Source: Hydnum rufescens UP504 (taxonomy: Eukaryota > Basidiomycota > Agaricomycetes > Cantharellales > Hydnaceae). From it: a stretch of DNA of 64,000 bases. Location: the NCBI GenBank assembly GCA_014904985.1, contig MU129056.1, positions 18,780-82,779 of the forward strand, read 5' to 3'. The notes under the pieces were generated by a model. That model saw nothing but the letters and a program-made list of their open reading frames with translations. It was not told the DNA's origin and did not search any database. How positions within the stretch are numbered: position 1 is the stretch's first letter; every line of letters starts with the position of its first letter. The position numbers and the translations under genes were made by a program. Of the stretch, positions 53,498 through 62,929 are shown in pieces.

Positions 53498-56145
53498 ATG
53501 TATGTTGACATACCTCCATGTGGCCAGACACATGCTAAAACTCCAGTTAATCAGCCAAAACCCTCAGAACCAAAACAAACAGCCCCCGAAAATCCTCTGC
53601 AGCCAAGTTATCCTCCAGGAATATTGCCCTCATCAGTAATAAAAGAACCTGCAACAGAAAAACCTACCCTAAAAAGGCTGGACCACTTCCAGAAGAAACA
53701 ATAGACATAGAAATGGCACTACCAGAGAAACAAATCCCAAAGAACCCTCCAACATTTCATTTTACTACAGAGTTTCAAGATGCCTGTGAAGATAAAGAAA
53801 TAGCAAAGAAAGTACTCAATCAAATAGTTGAAATAACTCTTGGAGACTTCCTTGGGTCAGCACATGGGGCAGCCAAAATATTTGCAGCTGGACTTGAAGG
53901 GAAATGTGACTATAATCCTAAACATTGAGAGCCACTTACAGTTAATCATGCCACCTTTAAACCATGTTTTCTGACAACTGAGGCCTCTGATTATGACTCT
54001 GATGATGAAGCAGAACACAATGAATACTATGACCATATATGAACCTTGATGGACAGAGACTTGGATGAAGATCTATCCCCACAAACACATCTACAAATGC
54101 AAGAAAGCTATCAAGCACAAGTAAATCTGGTTGGATCTCTTGGACCAAATCCTTTGTTTGCTATGGATACAGGAAAAATTGCAGCTAAAGCTACAGACCA
54201 GAATGGACCTAAGGATGTTGTGCTTATTATTGACACAGGATCTGAATTAAACCTTATCTCCCAGGAAGTTCAGAAAAGATTAAACATCCCAATAGACTAC
54301 AATGGACAATACTGGTCATTACAAGGAATCAACAGTGGACCAGAGCCCCTTATAGGATGCTGTTGAAATGCTCCAATTGAAATAGGAGGGATAAGATTCA
54401 ATCATCACTTCTTTGTTAAAAAGGGCCACTTTGAAGGCCATGACATACTACTTGGACAACCATGGCTGGTAGGAGTTGGTGCCCAAATCAAATATGAAGG
54501 AGCAACAGATGGAAACCATGGAATGGATATTCAAGTTTATGAAAAGGGAAACCCAACAGGATCATCAATTTCTCTTCATGCTCTTATGAATGAAGAATGA
54601 GAGCAAAATAAACTTGTTCTTCAAGCATCAGCAATACCTCCAGGAGAACAGCCACCTGAAGGAAGGAATCCAGGTCCACCACAGCTGCAATATCAATATA
54701 AATCAAATGGAGTATCATTAGTTCAAACAGCACCTAAAACTCCCTCACAAGACTACAAATATTATCACACAGAACCAACTAGGCTATTGCGTGGGGGTGG
54801 CACCCCCCTTCAGGGGGTTGGCCAAACCTGCCACTTTTTTTGAAGCTAGCTCTTCAAGGTTTGAGGAGGGGGTGGCAGGGAACCCCCCCTACCCCCATCT
54901 CAAGCCTTGAAGAGCTAGCTTCAAAAAAAGTGGCAGGTTTGGCCAGATTACTCCGTGGGGTTGGCATATTTGCCAACCCCATGGAGTAATCTGGCCAAAC
55001 CTGCCACTTTTTTTGAAGCTAGCTCTTCAAGGCTTGAGATGGGGGTAGGGGGGGTTCCCCACCACCCCCTCCTCAAACCTTGAAGAGCTAGCTTCAAAAA
55101 AAGTGGCAGGTTTGGCCAACCCCCTGAAGGGGGGTGCCACCCCCATGCAATAGCCTAGAACCAACTCCATCTGACCAATCATTAAAAGGGAATTCACCAT
55201 TTATACCAATATTTGGTAGGGAATTGTCAGAGGCCTTATGAGTCCCAGAAATGCATACAAAAGACTTCAATCCAAGCACAAACAAGTACCTCATGGATGC
55301 CATTATTAACAAGGAGAGCATGTCTGCACAATATTTCAATCAAACTTGGAAATCATCTTCAGCAGCATCTGGAAATAAACTTGAAGACAATCTTGTATGT
55401 GTTTATGACAAATTAAGGCCATATTTTGCACAAAAATCTCCAGAAAAAGTGGAGGACTTTAGCTATTGAATTGGCCAGACCATCAGAAATGCTAATAAGA
55501 TGAAATATAAAACTGTGGATAAAAAGAAAAACCTAATCCCCTTGGGAGTCATTTGAAACCCAGTCATTCATCTTCCCTATAAAGATCTTCCTCCAATCAC
55601 ACCTCTCTTACTTCCAACACACCCACCTAACTTCAAAGAGTTTCAATACACTAAGAAGCTTACCCCTGGATGCATTGAGAAAATAATTGACAACATTCCT
55701 AATGATTTTCTTTCAGAAGAAGAGCTTGATTTACTTCTATATGTGGTTGCTCAAAGAGAAAAACGTCTTGCATTTGATGAGTCAGAATGAGGGATATTCA
55801 AAACAGAATACTTTCCAGACTATGTCATGGAAACAGTTCCACACATTCCATGGGAATTACCACCAATTTGACCTCCAAAAGCAATTGTGGCAACACTTAT
55901 CAAGATGATTAAGGATCAATTAGTGGCTGGGAAATATAGGACATCTTGGTCCTCCTATCATTCACAAATGTTTGCAGTGGCCAAGCCTAAAGGAGGCATT
56001 TGCATTGTTCATGATTTACAGCCCCTAAATGCAGTTTCAGTAAAAGACCCAGGATTGCTGCCAAATATCAATGACTTTTCAGACAGCTTTGTGGGACACT
56101 CAGTCTATATTGTTGTGGATCTCTATGCAGGATATGATGGGCATC
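53498..56145 (+). pseudogene. Gypsy-3: gag-protease-RT relic, 3'-truncated
   Basis: A third gypsy lineage, distinct from gypsy-1 and -2. It starts with a Pro/Lys-rich segment (53498-53704), then KKVLNQIVEITLGDFLGSAH (about 53800), and a protease with VLIIDTGSELNLIS (Asp at 54232-54234) followed by GHDILLGQPWLVGVGA (54440). RT lead-in: EEELDLLLYVVAQREKRLAF, then MFAVAKPKGGICIVHDLQPLNAVS and SVYIVVDLYAGYDG, where homology stops at 56145 and an LTR begins. The polymerase catalytic motif, RNase H and integrase are therefore missing. Stops (mostly TGA) and one foldback insertion (54781) break the frame. AT-richer and Asn/Lys-richer than the others. Confidence 0.87.
54781..55156. mobile_element. 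376-bp quadruple-arm foldback element (TSD AGAACCAACT)
   Basis: The ends AGGCTATTGC / GCAATAGCCT are flanked by a perfect 10-bp repeat, AGAACCAACT (54771-54780 and 55157-55166). The whole element is a palindrome centred at about 54970 (GGCATATTTGCC). Each half is again a palindrome, so an arm of about 45 bp (GGCCAAACCTGCCAC...CTAGCTCTTCAAGG) occurs four times. The spacers are G/C-run rich. Removing it with one target copy restores the reading frame of gypsy-3. It carries no coding capacity. A 9-11-bp duplication is typical of Mutator-like elements, so a MULE-type MITE is one possibility. Confidence 0.93.
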
Positions 56146-56604
56146 TGTTACAAGTTGTACTCACAACCTCAATTACATATGCAGAATAACCAAGCCTATC
56201 ATGTCATCACATGATCTTCCCCCTCACCACCATTGTGCCTTCCTCTTTTAGCATTTCCTATTATATACATCCCTCCTTTATTCAACTTACCCCTTTATTC
56301 ATGAACTCTTTTGATCTCTAGAAGTATAAGTAGTTACTTGATGTACACTTGCTCTTTAGAAGATCCAGAATATATTGTCAACCAATTGAACTTTCTCTTG
56401 CGATCTCAGTTATCGCTCATGACTCTCATCTTAAGTCTTTGCATATTAACTCTCAAGAAGCCAGTCTTCCTTGTACATACTTGTCTCTTGTGACCTTACA
56501 TAATACTCACTTTGCAACTCACTCATTAATCACCTTAAGGGCTATTCCTTGTATTCAACTTGATTACATAATCATTCCTCTCATCTCAAGTACAACCCTT
56601 AACA
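56146..56604 (+). repeat. LTR (TGTTAC...CTTAACA), 459 bp
   Basis: Same family as 1039-1409. A TATA-like GTATAAGTAG is near 56324. It abuts the truncated gypsy-3 RT on the left and precedes a gag relic on the right, so it could be the 3' LTR of gypsy-3 after an internal deletion, the 5' LTR of gypsy-4, or a recombinant. Flanking 5-mers (GCATC, GTATT) do not match. Confidence 0.7.
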
Positions 56605-57410
56605 GTATTCTCAATCTAAATAACTGACTTCCTTGAAAGACTCAATATGCCCTCCACTTGATGAAACACACACCCACAACTGGTCACTAATGACTACTGT
56701 GACAACACAGCCACTGTCAAGACCCTTCTGCCCTCTCCTCCCCAATTATCCTCAATGCATTGATCACCCCCCAGACACTGTATCCCATGATACAAACACC
56801 ACCCAGCTCTACACAGGGTCCACACATGGGAAACCCTCCCAGTGTCACATCAACTTCAAGCACTGAGACAATGCTCCTGCACATGCTGCAACAAATGTAG
56901 GCAGACCTAGCACCCAGCATGCAGATACAAGCAGAAATGGTGCACACCAATGCCCAGATGAATGCTTGCCTTGAAGAACTTGCAAATGAAAAGTGATACC
57001 TGTGAAATGAAGTTGTGCACTGCAATTTGTGGTTGCCCACCCTCAATGCAAACACACAGCTGAGACAAGTAGTCTCACCCATGGCATGCAGCTTGCAATT
57101 CACAACTTGCACCCTCAACACTTCAAGCCCCCACTTCAAGCCCCAAACCTACCCCAAGGAAAACAATGAGTTTCCACCTCAAAACCTTGACAATATGCCA
57201 TGAGGCAATTCAGTCACATATGCACCACCTAGCAACATTGCACAACCAACCCCACAATGTGCAATGTTCAAGGATGTGCACTCCACCCCCCCATGCCTGG
57301 GCTCTGTGTTCAGAGCCCCAACCCCAGGCATGGATCATTGAGCAGCACACACAGGAGCCAGACTCAAACACCTCCCCACCACCCTGTGATACCATGAACC
57401 AGCAACAATC
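56605..57410 (+). pseudogene. Gypsy-4 gag, N-terminal part
   Basis: From about 56870 an open but interrupted frame reads like a gag N-terminus (Gln/Met/Ala-rich helix region, then a Pro/Asn-rich linker at 57130-57260). It is continued at 61968, on the other side of the copia insertion, by clear gag capsid sequence. Confidence 0.55.
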
Positions 57411-57415
57411 ACCCA
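57411..57415. repeat. Copia target duplication, left copy (ACCCA)
   Basis: ACCCA precedes the left LTR and recurs at 61963-61967 directly after the right LTR. Confidence 0.9.
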
Positions 57416-57629
57416 TGTTAAGAGTGGATGTCTCTTAGCTAGAAACACTTATTATTGTCGAGCGATATGCTCGGTATTTTATATACAAAATGTAATGCTA
57501 GAATGTTCATTTAAGTCCATACTCCACGGTCCGCTGACTATGCCGACTGCGCTGGCTAATTTAGCTGTGTTCCGATGTTTCCGGAATGTTTCCGATTTAT
57601 TTCCTTATCGGGATGTGCTCCATCCAATA
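57416..57629 (-). repeat. Copia 3' LTR
   Basis: In element orientation it starts TATTGGATGG directly after the polypurine tract TGAGGGGGAG and ends CTCTTAACA. Both LTRs begin TA and not TG. Confidence 0.93.
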
Positions 57630-57636
57630 CTCCCCC

Positions 57637-60075
57637 TCAGACCGATATCATCCCCAGATCTGCCCGGAAGCCTTCGAATTTCGGGTGCGGCAAAGATTTA
57701 GTAAATATATCCGCGGTCATTTCGTTGGTAGGGCACCAATAGACTGCCACGATTCCGCGTTGTATTGTTTCCCGAATAAAATGGAATTGGACGTCGATAT
57801 GTTTGGATTGTGCATGGAATTGCGGGTTTCCCGCGAGTGCGATCGCCGATTGATTATCGATATGTAATTCTGACGGTCCGGGTTGGCTAAATCTGAGAGC
57901 ATTGAGGAAGTTCCTCAGCCATACTATCTGTTTCGTAGCTAGAGTAGCGGCAATATATTCCACCTCCATTGATGATAGGGCTACGATCGATTGTTTCTTG
58001 GATGTCCATGAGATTGCTCCGCCACCGAGTAAGAACGTGTATCCGGAGATTGATTTCCGATCAATTTCATTTGAAGCCCAATCCGCATCCGAGAATCCGG
58101 ATATGGCTATGGTGGCGCTTCCTCCACATTGATCGTACATAATTCCCATATCCTTAGTCCCTTGGAGATACCTAAAAAGGTGTTTGACGGTGTGCCAATG
58201 CTCATTGGATGGATTATGAGAGAATTGCGATAGGGATTGTATTGTGTAAGCGATATCGGGACGTGTTCCGATAGCAGCATACATGAGCGAACCAATGGCT
58301 GCTCGGTATAATTCGGGTCGGTCAAATTTATTGGCATCGGTTGTGACATGGAATTGAATGGACACCGGTAGGGGTGTAGCAGCTGTGCCGCTTTGCGTCA
58401 TATTGAATCTTTCTAGGATTTTCCGGAGATATTGACCCTGGGAAATTGTAGTTGATTTCCTTTCTCGGTTCCTATTTATTTCGATTCCCAAGAGTAAACG
58501 CGGTATCCCCTGGTCCGTTGTCTTGAATTCCTGCTTTATTTCATTTTTAGCAGTGTCCAGTCGTGCTTTGGATGTCGATAGAAAGATGACATCGTCGACC
58601 CATATGGCAATAATGTCAAATTCTTTGCCATTGCGCCTTATGTAAACGCAGTGATCATTCGGTAACCGGGTATATTTCAAGGTACCTGTGATATAGGAAT
58701 TGAATTTCGTATTCCATTCCCATCCGGACTGTTTGAGTCCGTAGAGTGTATGGAGTAGTTGGGTGACTCTGTTGGTCCCGTCCTCATATCCTTCTGGCTG
58801 ATGCATGTATATGGTCTCCTGAAGATCTCCATTTAGATATGCACCTCGGATGTCCATTTGTCCCATTTCGAGATCAAGGACAGTGGCGATGGCGATTAGA
58901 TTACGTAATGAATCCATTCGCATTACGGGTGAGAATGTTTGGTCGAAATCTTGACCGGGAATCTGCGTGAATCCCTGAGCGACTAATCGGGCTTTGAATC
59001 GGGATAGATTCCCGTCGGCATCAAACTTCTTTTTGAATGTCCAGCAATTTCCGATAGCGTGGCGATTCGGAGGTAGGGGTTCGAGTGTCCAGGTGCCCTT
59101 TTCCTGGAGCATCTGTAATTCACTTTCGATAGCCTTTTCCCATTGTGGCCAGTCCAGCGACTTTTTGGCATCCTTCAGGGTATTAGGCTTGTCAAATATC
59201 GAGCTCTCCCCGGATATTAGTGATCTCAAATGCTGAGTCACTTCCTGAGTCGGATTTTCTAATTCGTCGGGTTTATGCTGTTGGGCCGGTATGATGTCTT
59301 GCCGCGATGCTGGATTATGTAATTTAGCGTAGTTTATTGTTTTACGCTCGTGCAAGCCTCGTCGAGTGGGCAGCGCTGTAGATTCCGGCGGGTTAGACGG
59401 TATTGAATCGCTTTGAATGGGATCTGGTGCCGGATGCGGAGAATTGATGTCATTGTCGGGTTCCTGTGGCTCCCCCTCAATTCGAGCATTTTCCAGGTTT
59501 AAATTTGTATTACCGGGAGCGAGTGGAATGTCGAGTTCCACTTGGCGAGGGGTGTCGGGGTTGTCATTGAATTTGAAGTTCCGCGAGATTAAGATCTTGC
59601 GTGTTTTCGGATTATAATACCGAATTGCCCTTGAGCCGTCTTCAATGCCGACAAAATTAAATTTGTTCACTTTTGGATCGAGTTTAGATCGGTTGCCCTC
59701 GTCCAATACCCATACGTCGGACCCAAATTCCCTGAGGTTCGATACGTCAGGTTTGTCTCCCGTCCATGCCTCCATCGGGGTCATATTATGTAATGCCCAT
59801 GTAGGGCTCCGCGCACGGATATATGCCGCATAGGATACGGCCTCGGCCCATAGACTTTGGGGCAGAGCCTTGGCAATTATCATTGCCCGCGCAAGTTCTA
59901 TTAATGTCCTATTAGGTCGCTCGGCCTTTCCATGTTGTTGAGGCGAGTGAGGGGCGGTAAATTTGACTTCAATTCCTTTTTCGGAAAGCCATTCATTTAG
60001 TTCGCGATCGATGAATTCGCCCCCATTATCAAATTTGAATGCTTTGGAAGTCGGTTCAATTGGGTCTGGATCCAT
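57637..60075 (-). CDS. Copia integrase C-part, reverse transcriptase and RNase H
   Basis: An 812-codon open frame, whose first Met is incidental: it is the continuation of the polyprotein after a frameshift. It begins in the integrase core (FKFDNGGEFIDRELNEW, second catalytic Asp; QQHGKAERPNRT, with the Glu), followed by a Pro/Asn-rich linker. The RT domain follows (WPQWEKAIESELQMLQEKGT, FKARLVAQGFTQIPGQDFDQ, MDIRGAYLNGDLQETIYMHQ, catalytic WVDD at 58591-58602), and then RNase H (GFSDADWASNEIDRKSISGY, SSMEVEYIA, HIDNQSAIALAGNP). It stops at 57637, seven bases before the LTR, with the stop overlapping the polypurine tract. All catalytic residues I can check are present. Confidence 0.95.
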   Translation of the reverse strand: MDPDPIEPTSKAFKFDNGGEFIDRELNEWLSEKGIEVKFTAPHSPQQHGKAERPNRTLIELARAMIIAKALPQSLWAEAVSYAAYIRARSPTWALHNMTPMEAWTGDKPDVSNLREFGSDVWVLDEGNRSKLDPKVNKFNFVGIEDGSRAIRYYNPKTRKILISRNFKFNDNPDTPRQVELDIPLAPGNTNLNLENARIEGEPQEPDNDINSPHPAPDPIQSDSIPSNPPESTALPTRRGLHERKTINYAKLHNPASRQDIIPAQQHKPDELENPTQEVTQHLRSLISGESSIFDKPNTLKDAKKSLDWPQWEKAIESELQMLQEKGTWTLEPLPPNRHAIGNCWTFKKKFDADGNLSRFKARLVAQGFTQIPGQDFDQTFSPVMRMDSLRNLIAIATVLDLEMGQMDIRGAYLNGDLQETIYMHQPEGYEDGTNRVTQLLHTLYGLKQSGWEWNTKFNSYITGTLKYTRLPNDHCVYIRRNGKEFDIIAIWVDDVIFLSTSKARLDTAKNEIKQEFKTTDQGIPRLLLGIEINRNRERKSTTISQGQYLRKILERFNMTQSGTAATPLPVSIQFHVTTDANKFDRPELYRAAIGSLMYAAIGTRPDIAYTIQSLSQFSHNPSNEHWHTVKHLFRYLQGTKDMGIMYDQCGGSATIAISGFSDADWASNEIDRKSISGYTFLLGGGAISWTSKKQSIVALSSMEVEYIAATLATKQIVWLRNFLNALRFSQPGPSELHIDNQSAIALAGNPQFHAQSKHIDVQFHFIRETIQRGIVAVYWCPTNEMTADIFTKSLPHPKFEGFRADLGMISV

Positions 60076-60173
60076 GTGACATAATTCTGGATTTGTCGTC
60101 GTGCCTCGGACTTCTCCTTTAGGAATTTAATGGTGATTCGCCTTGAATGGTCATCAATAAAAGAGATGTAATA

Positions 60174-61715
60174 TCACGATCCGCCAATAGAGGTGGTCCT
60201 GGCTGGTCCCCACAGATCTGAGTGTGTGAGATCACCCGGTTTCTCAGCTCGGTTTCCGCTCGATTTAGGAAAGGACTGATGATGTAATTTCGCTTGAATA
60301 CAAGCTTCGCACGATAGGATCTGACTTGAATTGGGATCAATAGAGATTCCTGCTACCATATCGGAATCAACTAGGGTTTTGAGCCCTGAAATTGATAAAT
60401 GGCCGAATCTTTTGTGGGCTTCGTCCCACGTGATTGCTGGGGATTTCGATGTAGTGTAATTTGTAATCTCCATCGTCCGTGCATGGCCTTCCAATACGTA
60501 TACTTGGCGATGTAGTCGTCCTTCTGCGATAGGTAGTCCCTGAGGACTAATTATAACCGCTTTTCCCCCTTTGTGCCTGACCTCTCCACCTGTTGAGTCT
60601 ATTTTTCCCGTGGACAACAGACAATTTGTTGCATCTGGTGAATAAATGACGTTACGTAAGGTGATCGCTGTCGTTTTGCTGTTGAATGGGGTTTCGATGA
60701 TGATGGTGCCTTGGCCTTTTCCTTTGAGTTGCATTTGCTCCCCAACTCCTGAAATGGATTTTGTGCCGGGTATAAATTGAGTGAACATTTCCTGTTGTGT
60801 GGCGATATGGGAAGTGGTTCCTGAATCGATTAACCAATCGTTTTTGGAGAATAAGGGGTCGAATGATTTCGTATTGAATGCGATTTCAGGGTCCATTGAG
60901 ATGCCCTGCTTCGTAGACTCAGGAGTTGAGCCTTTCGCCTCCTTTTCCTTCTTTTTCTGTCGCGGTCCCTGTCCCTCTTTTCCTCCTCCTTTGGCCCAAC
61001 ATTGTTCCTTCGTATGGCCGACTTTGTGGCAATTAGAGCATGTAGGCCCAGTAGCACGTTTGCCCTGATTTGGAATTTGTACCAAATTGGCAACTTCATT
61101 TGAATTGGATTTATCGCGACGGTGGCGGTCTTCATCGATGATTAACGTAATCAATTCTGATGATTTGACTTTTGGTTCGCCGGCTTTGGATCCGAAATAC
61201 GATGATGTAAATGTGTCCCATGACTCGGGGAGTGAGGTGACCAATAGCATTGCGAAATCGTCATCCGCAATTGGGTGTCCCATTATATCGAGATTTTCTT
61301 TTGCCCTTCGGAAGGCAGCAATATGGTCGATTATAGGGGTATTTTCAGTAGCGACTGTACGGAATAATTTGCACCGTGCGGCAAGCGCGCCAAGGATCCC
61401 TTTAGGTTCCTTTGTTTCCCGTAGTTGTGTCCACATTTCGGCAGCGGTCTTGGCACCACTTAGGTGCACGAGCTCGGAATCACCGACGGCTAATTGTAGT
61501 AAAGACCGGGTCTGTAGGTCCCTGGCATTCCATTCTTTCTTCAGGGACTCATCGTCGGGACACGGGTATGTGCCATCAATGAATTTGAATAGGTCCGCCA
61601 AAGTTAGTAATGCCGTGACCCTGGTCTTCCATGGAACCCAATTATCGCCTTTCAATTGATCGATCCAGGTGAAGCCATTTAGGGTGTTCTTATCGATTGT
61701 GCCGTGTTCGGACAT
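60174..61715 (-). CDS. Copia gag, protease and integrase N-part
   Basis: The likely start is ATG at 61715-61713 (MSEHGTIDKN), 45 nt inside the LTR boundary; the frame is open further upstream into the LTR. Domains: gag with LKGDNWVPWKTRV and a UBN2-type capsid, zinc knuckle CSNCHKVGHTKEQC (about 61040-61000), protease WLIDSGTTSHI (about 60825), GAG-pre-integrase and integrase zinc site (HKRFGHLSISGL and CEACIQAK), then the core THSDLWGPA (first Asp, about 60215). It ends at TGA 60174-60176, where the preceding GGS and following YYISFIDDHSRR show that an Arg codon is expected (CGA to TGA). The rest of the polyprotein follows after a further frameshift. Confidence 0.93.
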   Translation of the reverse strand: MSEHGTIDKNTLNGFTWIDQLKGDNWVPWKTRVTALLTLADLFKFIDGTYPCPDDESLKKEWNARDLQTRSLLQLAVGDSELVHLSGAKTAAEMWTQLRETKEPKGILGALAARCKLFRTVATENTPIIDHIAAFRRAKENLDIMGHPIADDDFAMLLVTSLPESWDTFTSSYFGSKAGEPKVKSSELITLIIDEDRHRRDKSNSNEVANLVQIPNQGKRATGPTCSNCHKVGHTKEQCWAKGGGKEGQGPRQKKKEKEAKGSTPESTKQGISMDPEIAFNTKSFDPLFSKNDWLIDSGTTSHIATQQEMFTQFIPGTKSISGVGEQMQLKGKGQGTIIIETPFNSKTTAITLRNVIYSPDATNCLLSTGKIDSTGGEVRHKGGKAVIISPQGLPIAEGRLHRQVYVLEGHARTMEITNYTTSKSPAITWDEAHKRFGHLSISGLKTLVDSDMVAGISIDPNSSQILSCEACIQAKLHHQSFPKSSGNRAEKPGDLTHSDLWGPARTTSIGGS

Positions 61716-61760
61716 AGGAAATCGGAATGAGTGTTTATTGAGCGAGTGGTGCTGATAACG

Positions 61761-61962
61761 TGTTAAGAGTGGATGTCTCTTAGCTAGAAACACTTATTAT
61801 TGTCGAGCGATATGCTCGGTATTTATATACAAAATGTAATGCTAGAATGTTCATTTATGTCCGTACTCCACGGTCCGCTGACTATGCCGACTGCGCTGGC
61901 TAATTTAGCTGTGTTCTGATGTTTCCGATTTATTTCCTTATCGGGATGTGCTCCATCCAATA
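61761..61962 (-). repeat. Copia 5' LTR
   Basis: 202 bp. The internal sequence right after it, in element orientation, reads CGTTATCAGCACCAC and is the probable primer-binding site; the complementary tRNA cannot be named from sequence alone. Confidence 0.92.
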
Positions 61963-62880
61963 ACCCACCCCTCTGTGCCCTCAGGACATGCACTTTGCAA
62001 ACCCAAAATCAAAGAGCCAGAGATGTTCTCAGGGCATGACCCTTCTAAACCTTATGGATTCCTGGCACACTGAAAAATGGTGTTCTGATCACAACTGTCA
62101 CAATTCATGCTAGAAAGTGCATGCATCATCTGGGCCAGATCATATCCCATGGATACAGCAAGGCAATGGTTCCAATGCCTCATCATGGAGACAAAGGAAT
62201 CCCCCACACTCTCCAGCTGGATGCTCTTCAAGGAAGAGCTCCACACATACTTCAGAGACCCAGACAAAGTTGTGACTCAAGACCAAAAACTATGTGTGCT
62301 CAAGATGAATGACAACCACCACATCCTTCACTACATCAACCAGTTCAAAGAAGTAGCAAGCCTCACCAGGTGGAATGATGATGCACTCCACTTGCAGTTC
62401 TACCAAGGCTTACCAAACCATCTCCAGGATGACATCTTGCAAGACAGCAAACCTGTGAAACTCCAAGCCATGTACCAAAGCCATGCTAAGATTTGATGGC
62501 CAGTATTGGGAATGCCAAGAGGAACTCAAAGCCATGAGAATCTCAGACCATGGCACACAACCTCGTGCCACAAACCCCTCATCCTTGAAATCCCCTTCAT
62601 CCTCGACAAACCCCCATGCAATATGAAAGTCCACAGGGCCAACAGCACACTCACCAAGGAGGAGAAAGAATGACAAAAGCATGAAAAACTCTGCACATAC
62701 TGTGAGAACAGTGACCATGCAGTAGATGTAGTTGCCCCAGTCATTGCAATGTACTGTGAACCTCCATGACACCCACTGCAATGCAGCCCAGGCATATAGA
62801 TTAGACACCCTTTGGGATGGCTTGTACTGCACAGGAGAGGACCCAAAGGGTCCCTGGACCTATCACAGACTCATGAGTGG
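61963..62880 (+). pseudogene. Gypsy-4 gag, capsid part and decayed zinc knuckle
   Basis: The open piece 62107-62496 is typical retrotransposon gag capsid: WARSYPMDTARQWFQCLI, YFRDPDKVVTQDQKLCVLKM, HYINQFKEVASLTRWNDDAL, FYQGLPNHLQDDI. Beyond it, CTYCENSDHA near 62696 is a damaged CCHC knuckle. The relic ends in minisatellite at about 62930; pol is not present in this window. Confidence 0.85.
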
Positions 62881-62929
62881 GACTATATCAACCCATGAGG
62901 GGACAGTGTGAAATCATGATCTGGGCATG

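Larger units (their letters stand above)
57416..61962 (-). mobile_element. Young Ty1/copia retrotransposon
   Basis: 4547 bp on the minus strand with LTRs at 57416-57629 and 61761-61962 and a 5-bp target duplication ACCCA. Gag, protease, integrase, RT and RNase H are in copia order. Only two lesions are visible in the coding region: a TGA at 60174-60176 and a frameshift between about 60045 and 60075. CpG is abundant, in contrast with the surrounding gypsy relics. The LTRs differ by a few substitutions, a 1-bp and an about 11-bp indel (a GTTTCCGGAAT duplication in the left copy). It inserted into the gag of gypsy-4 and is the most recent event here. Confidence 0.95.
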
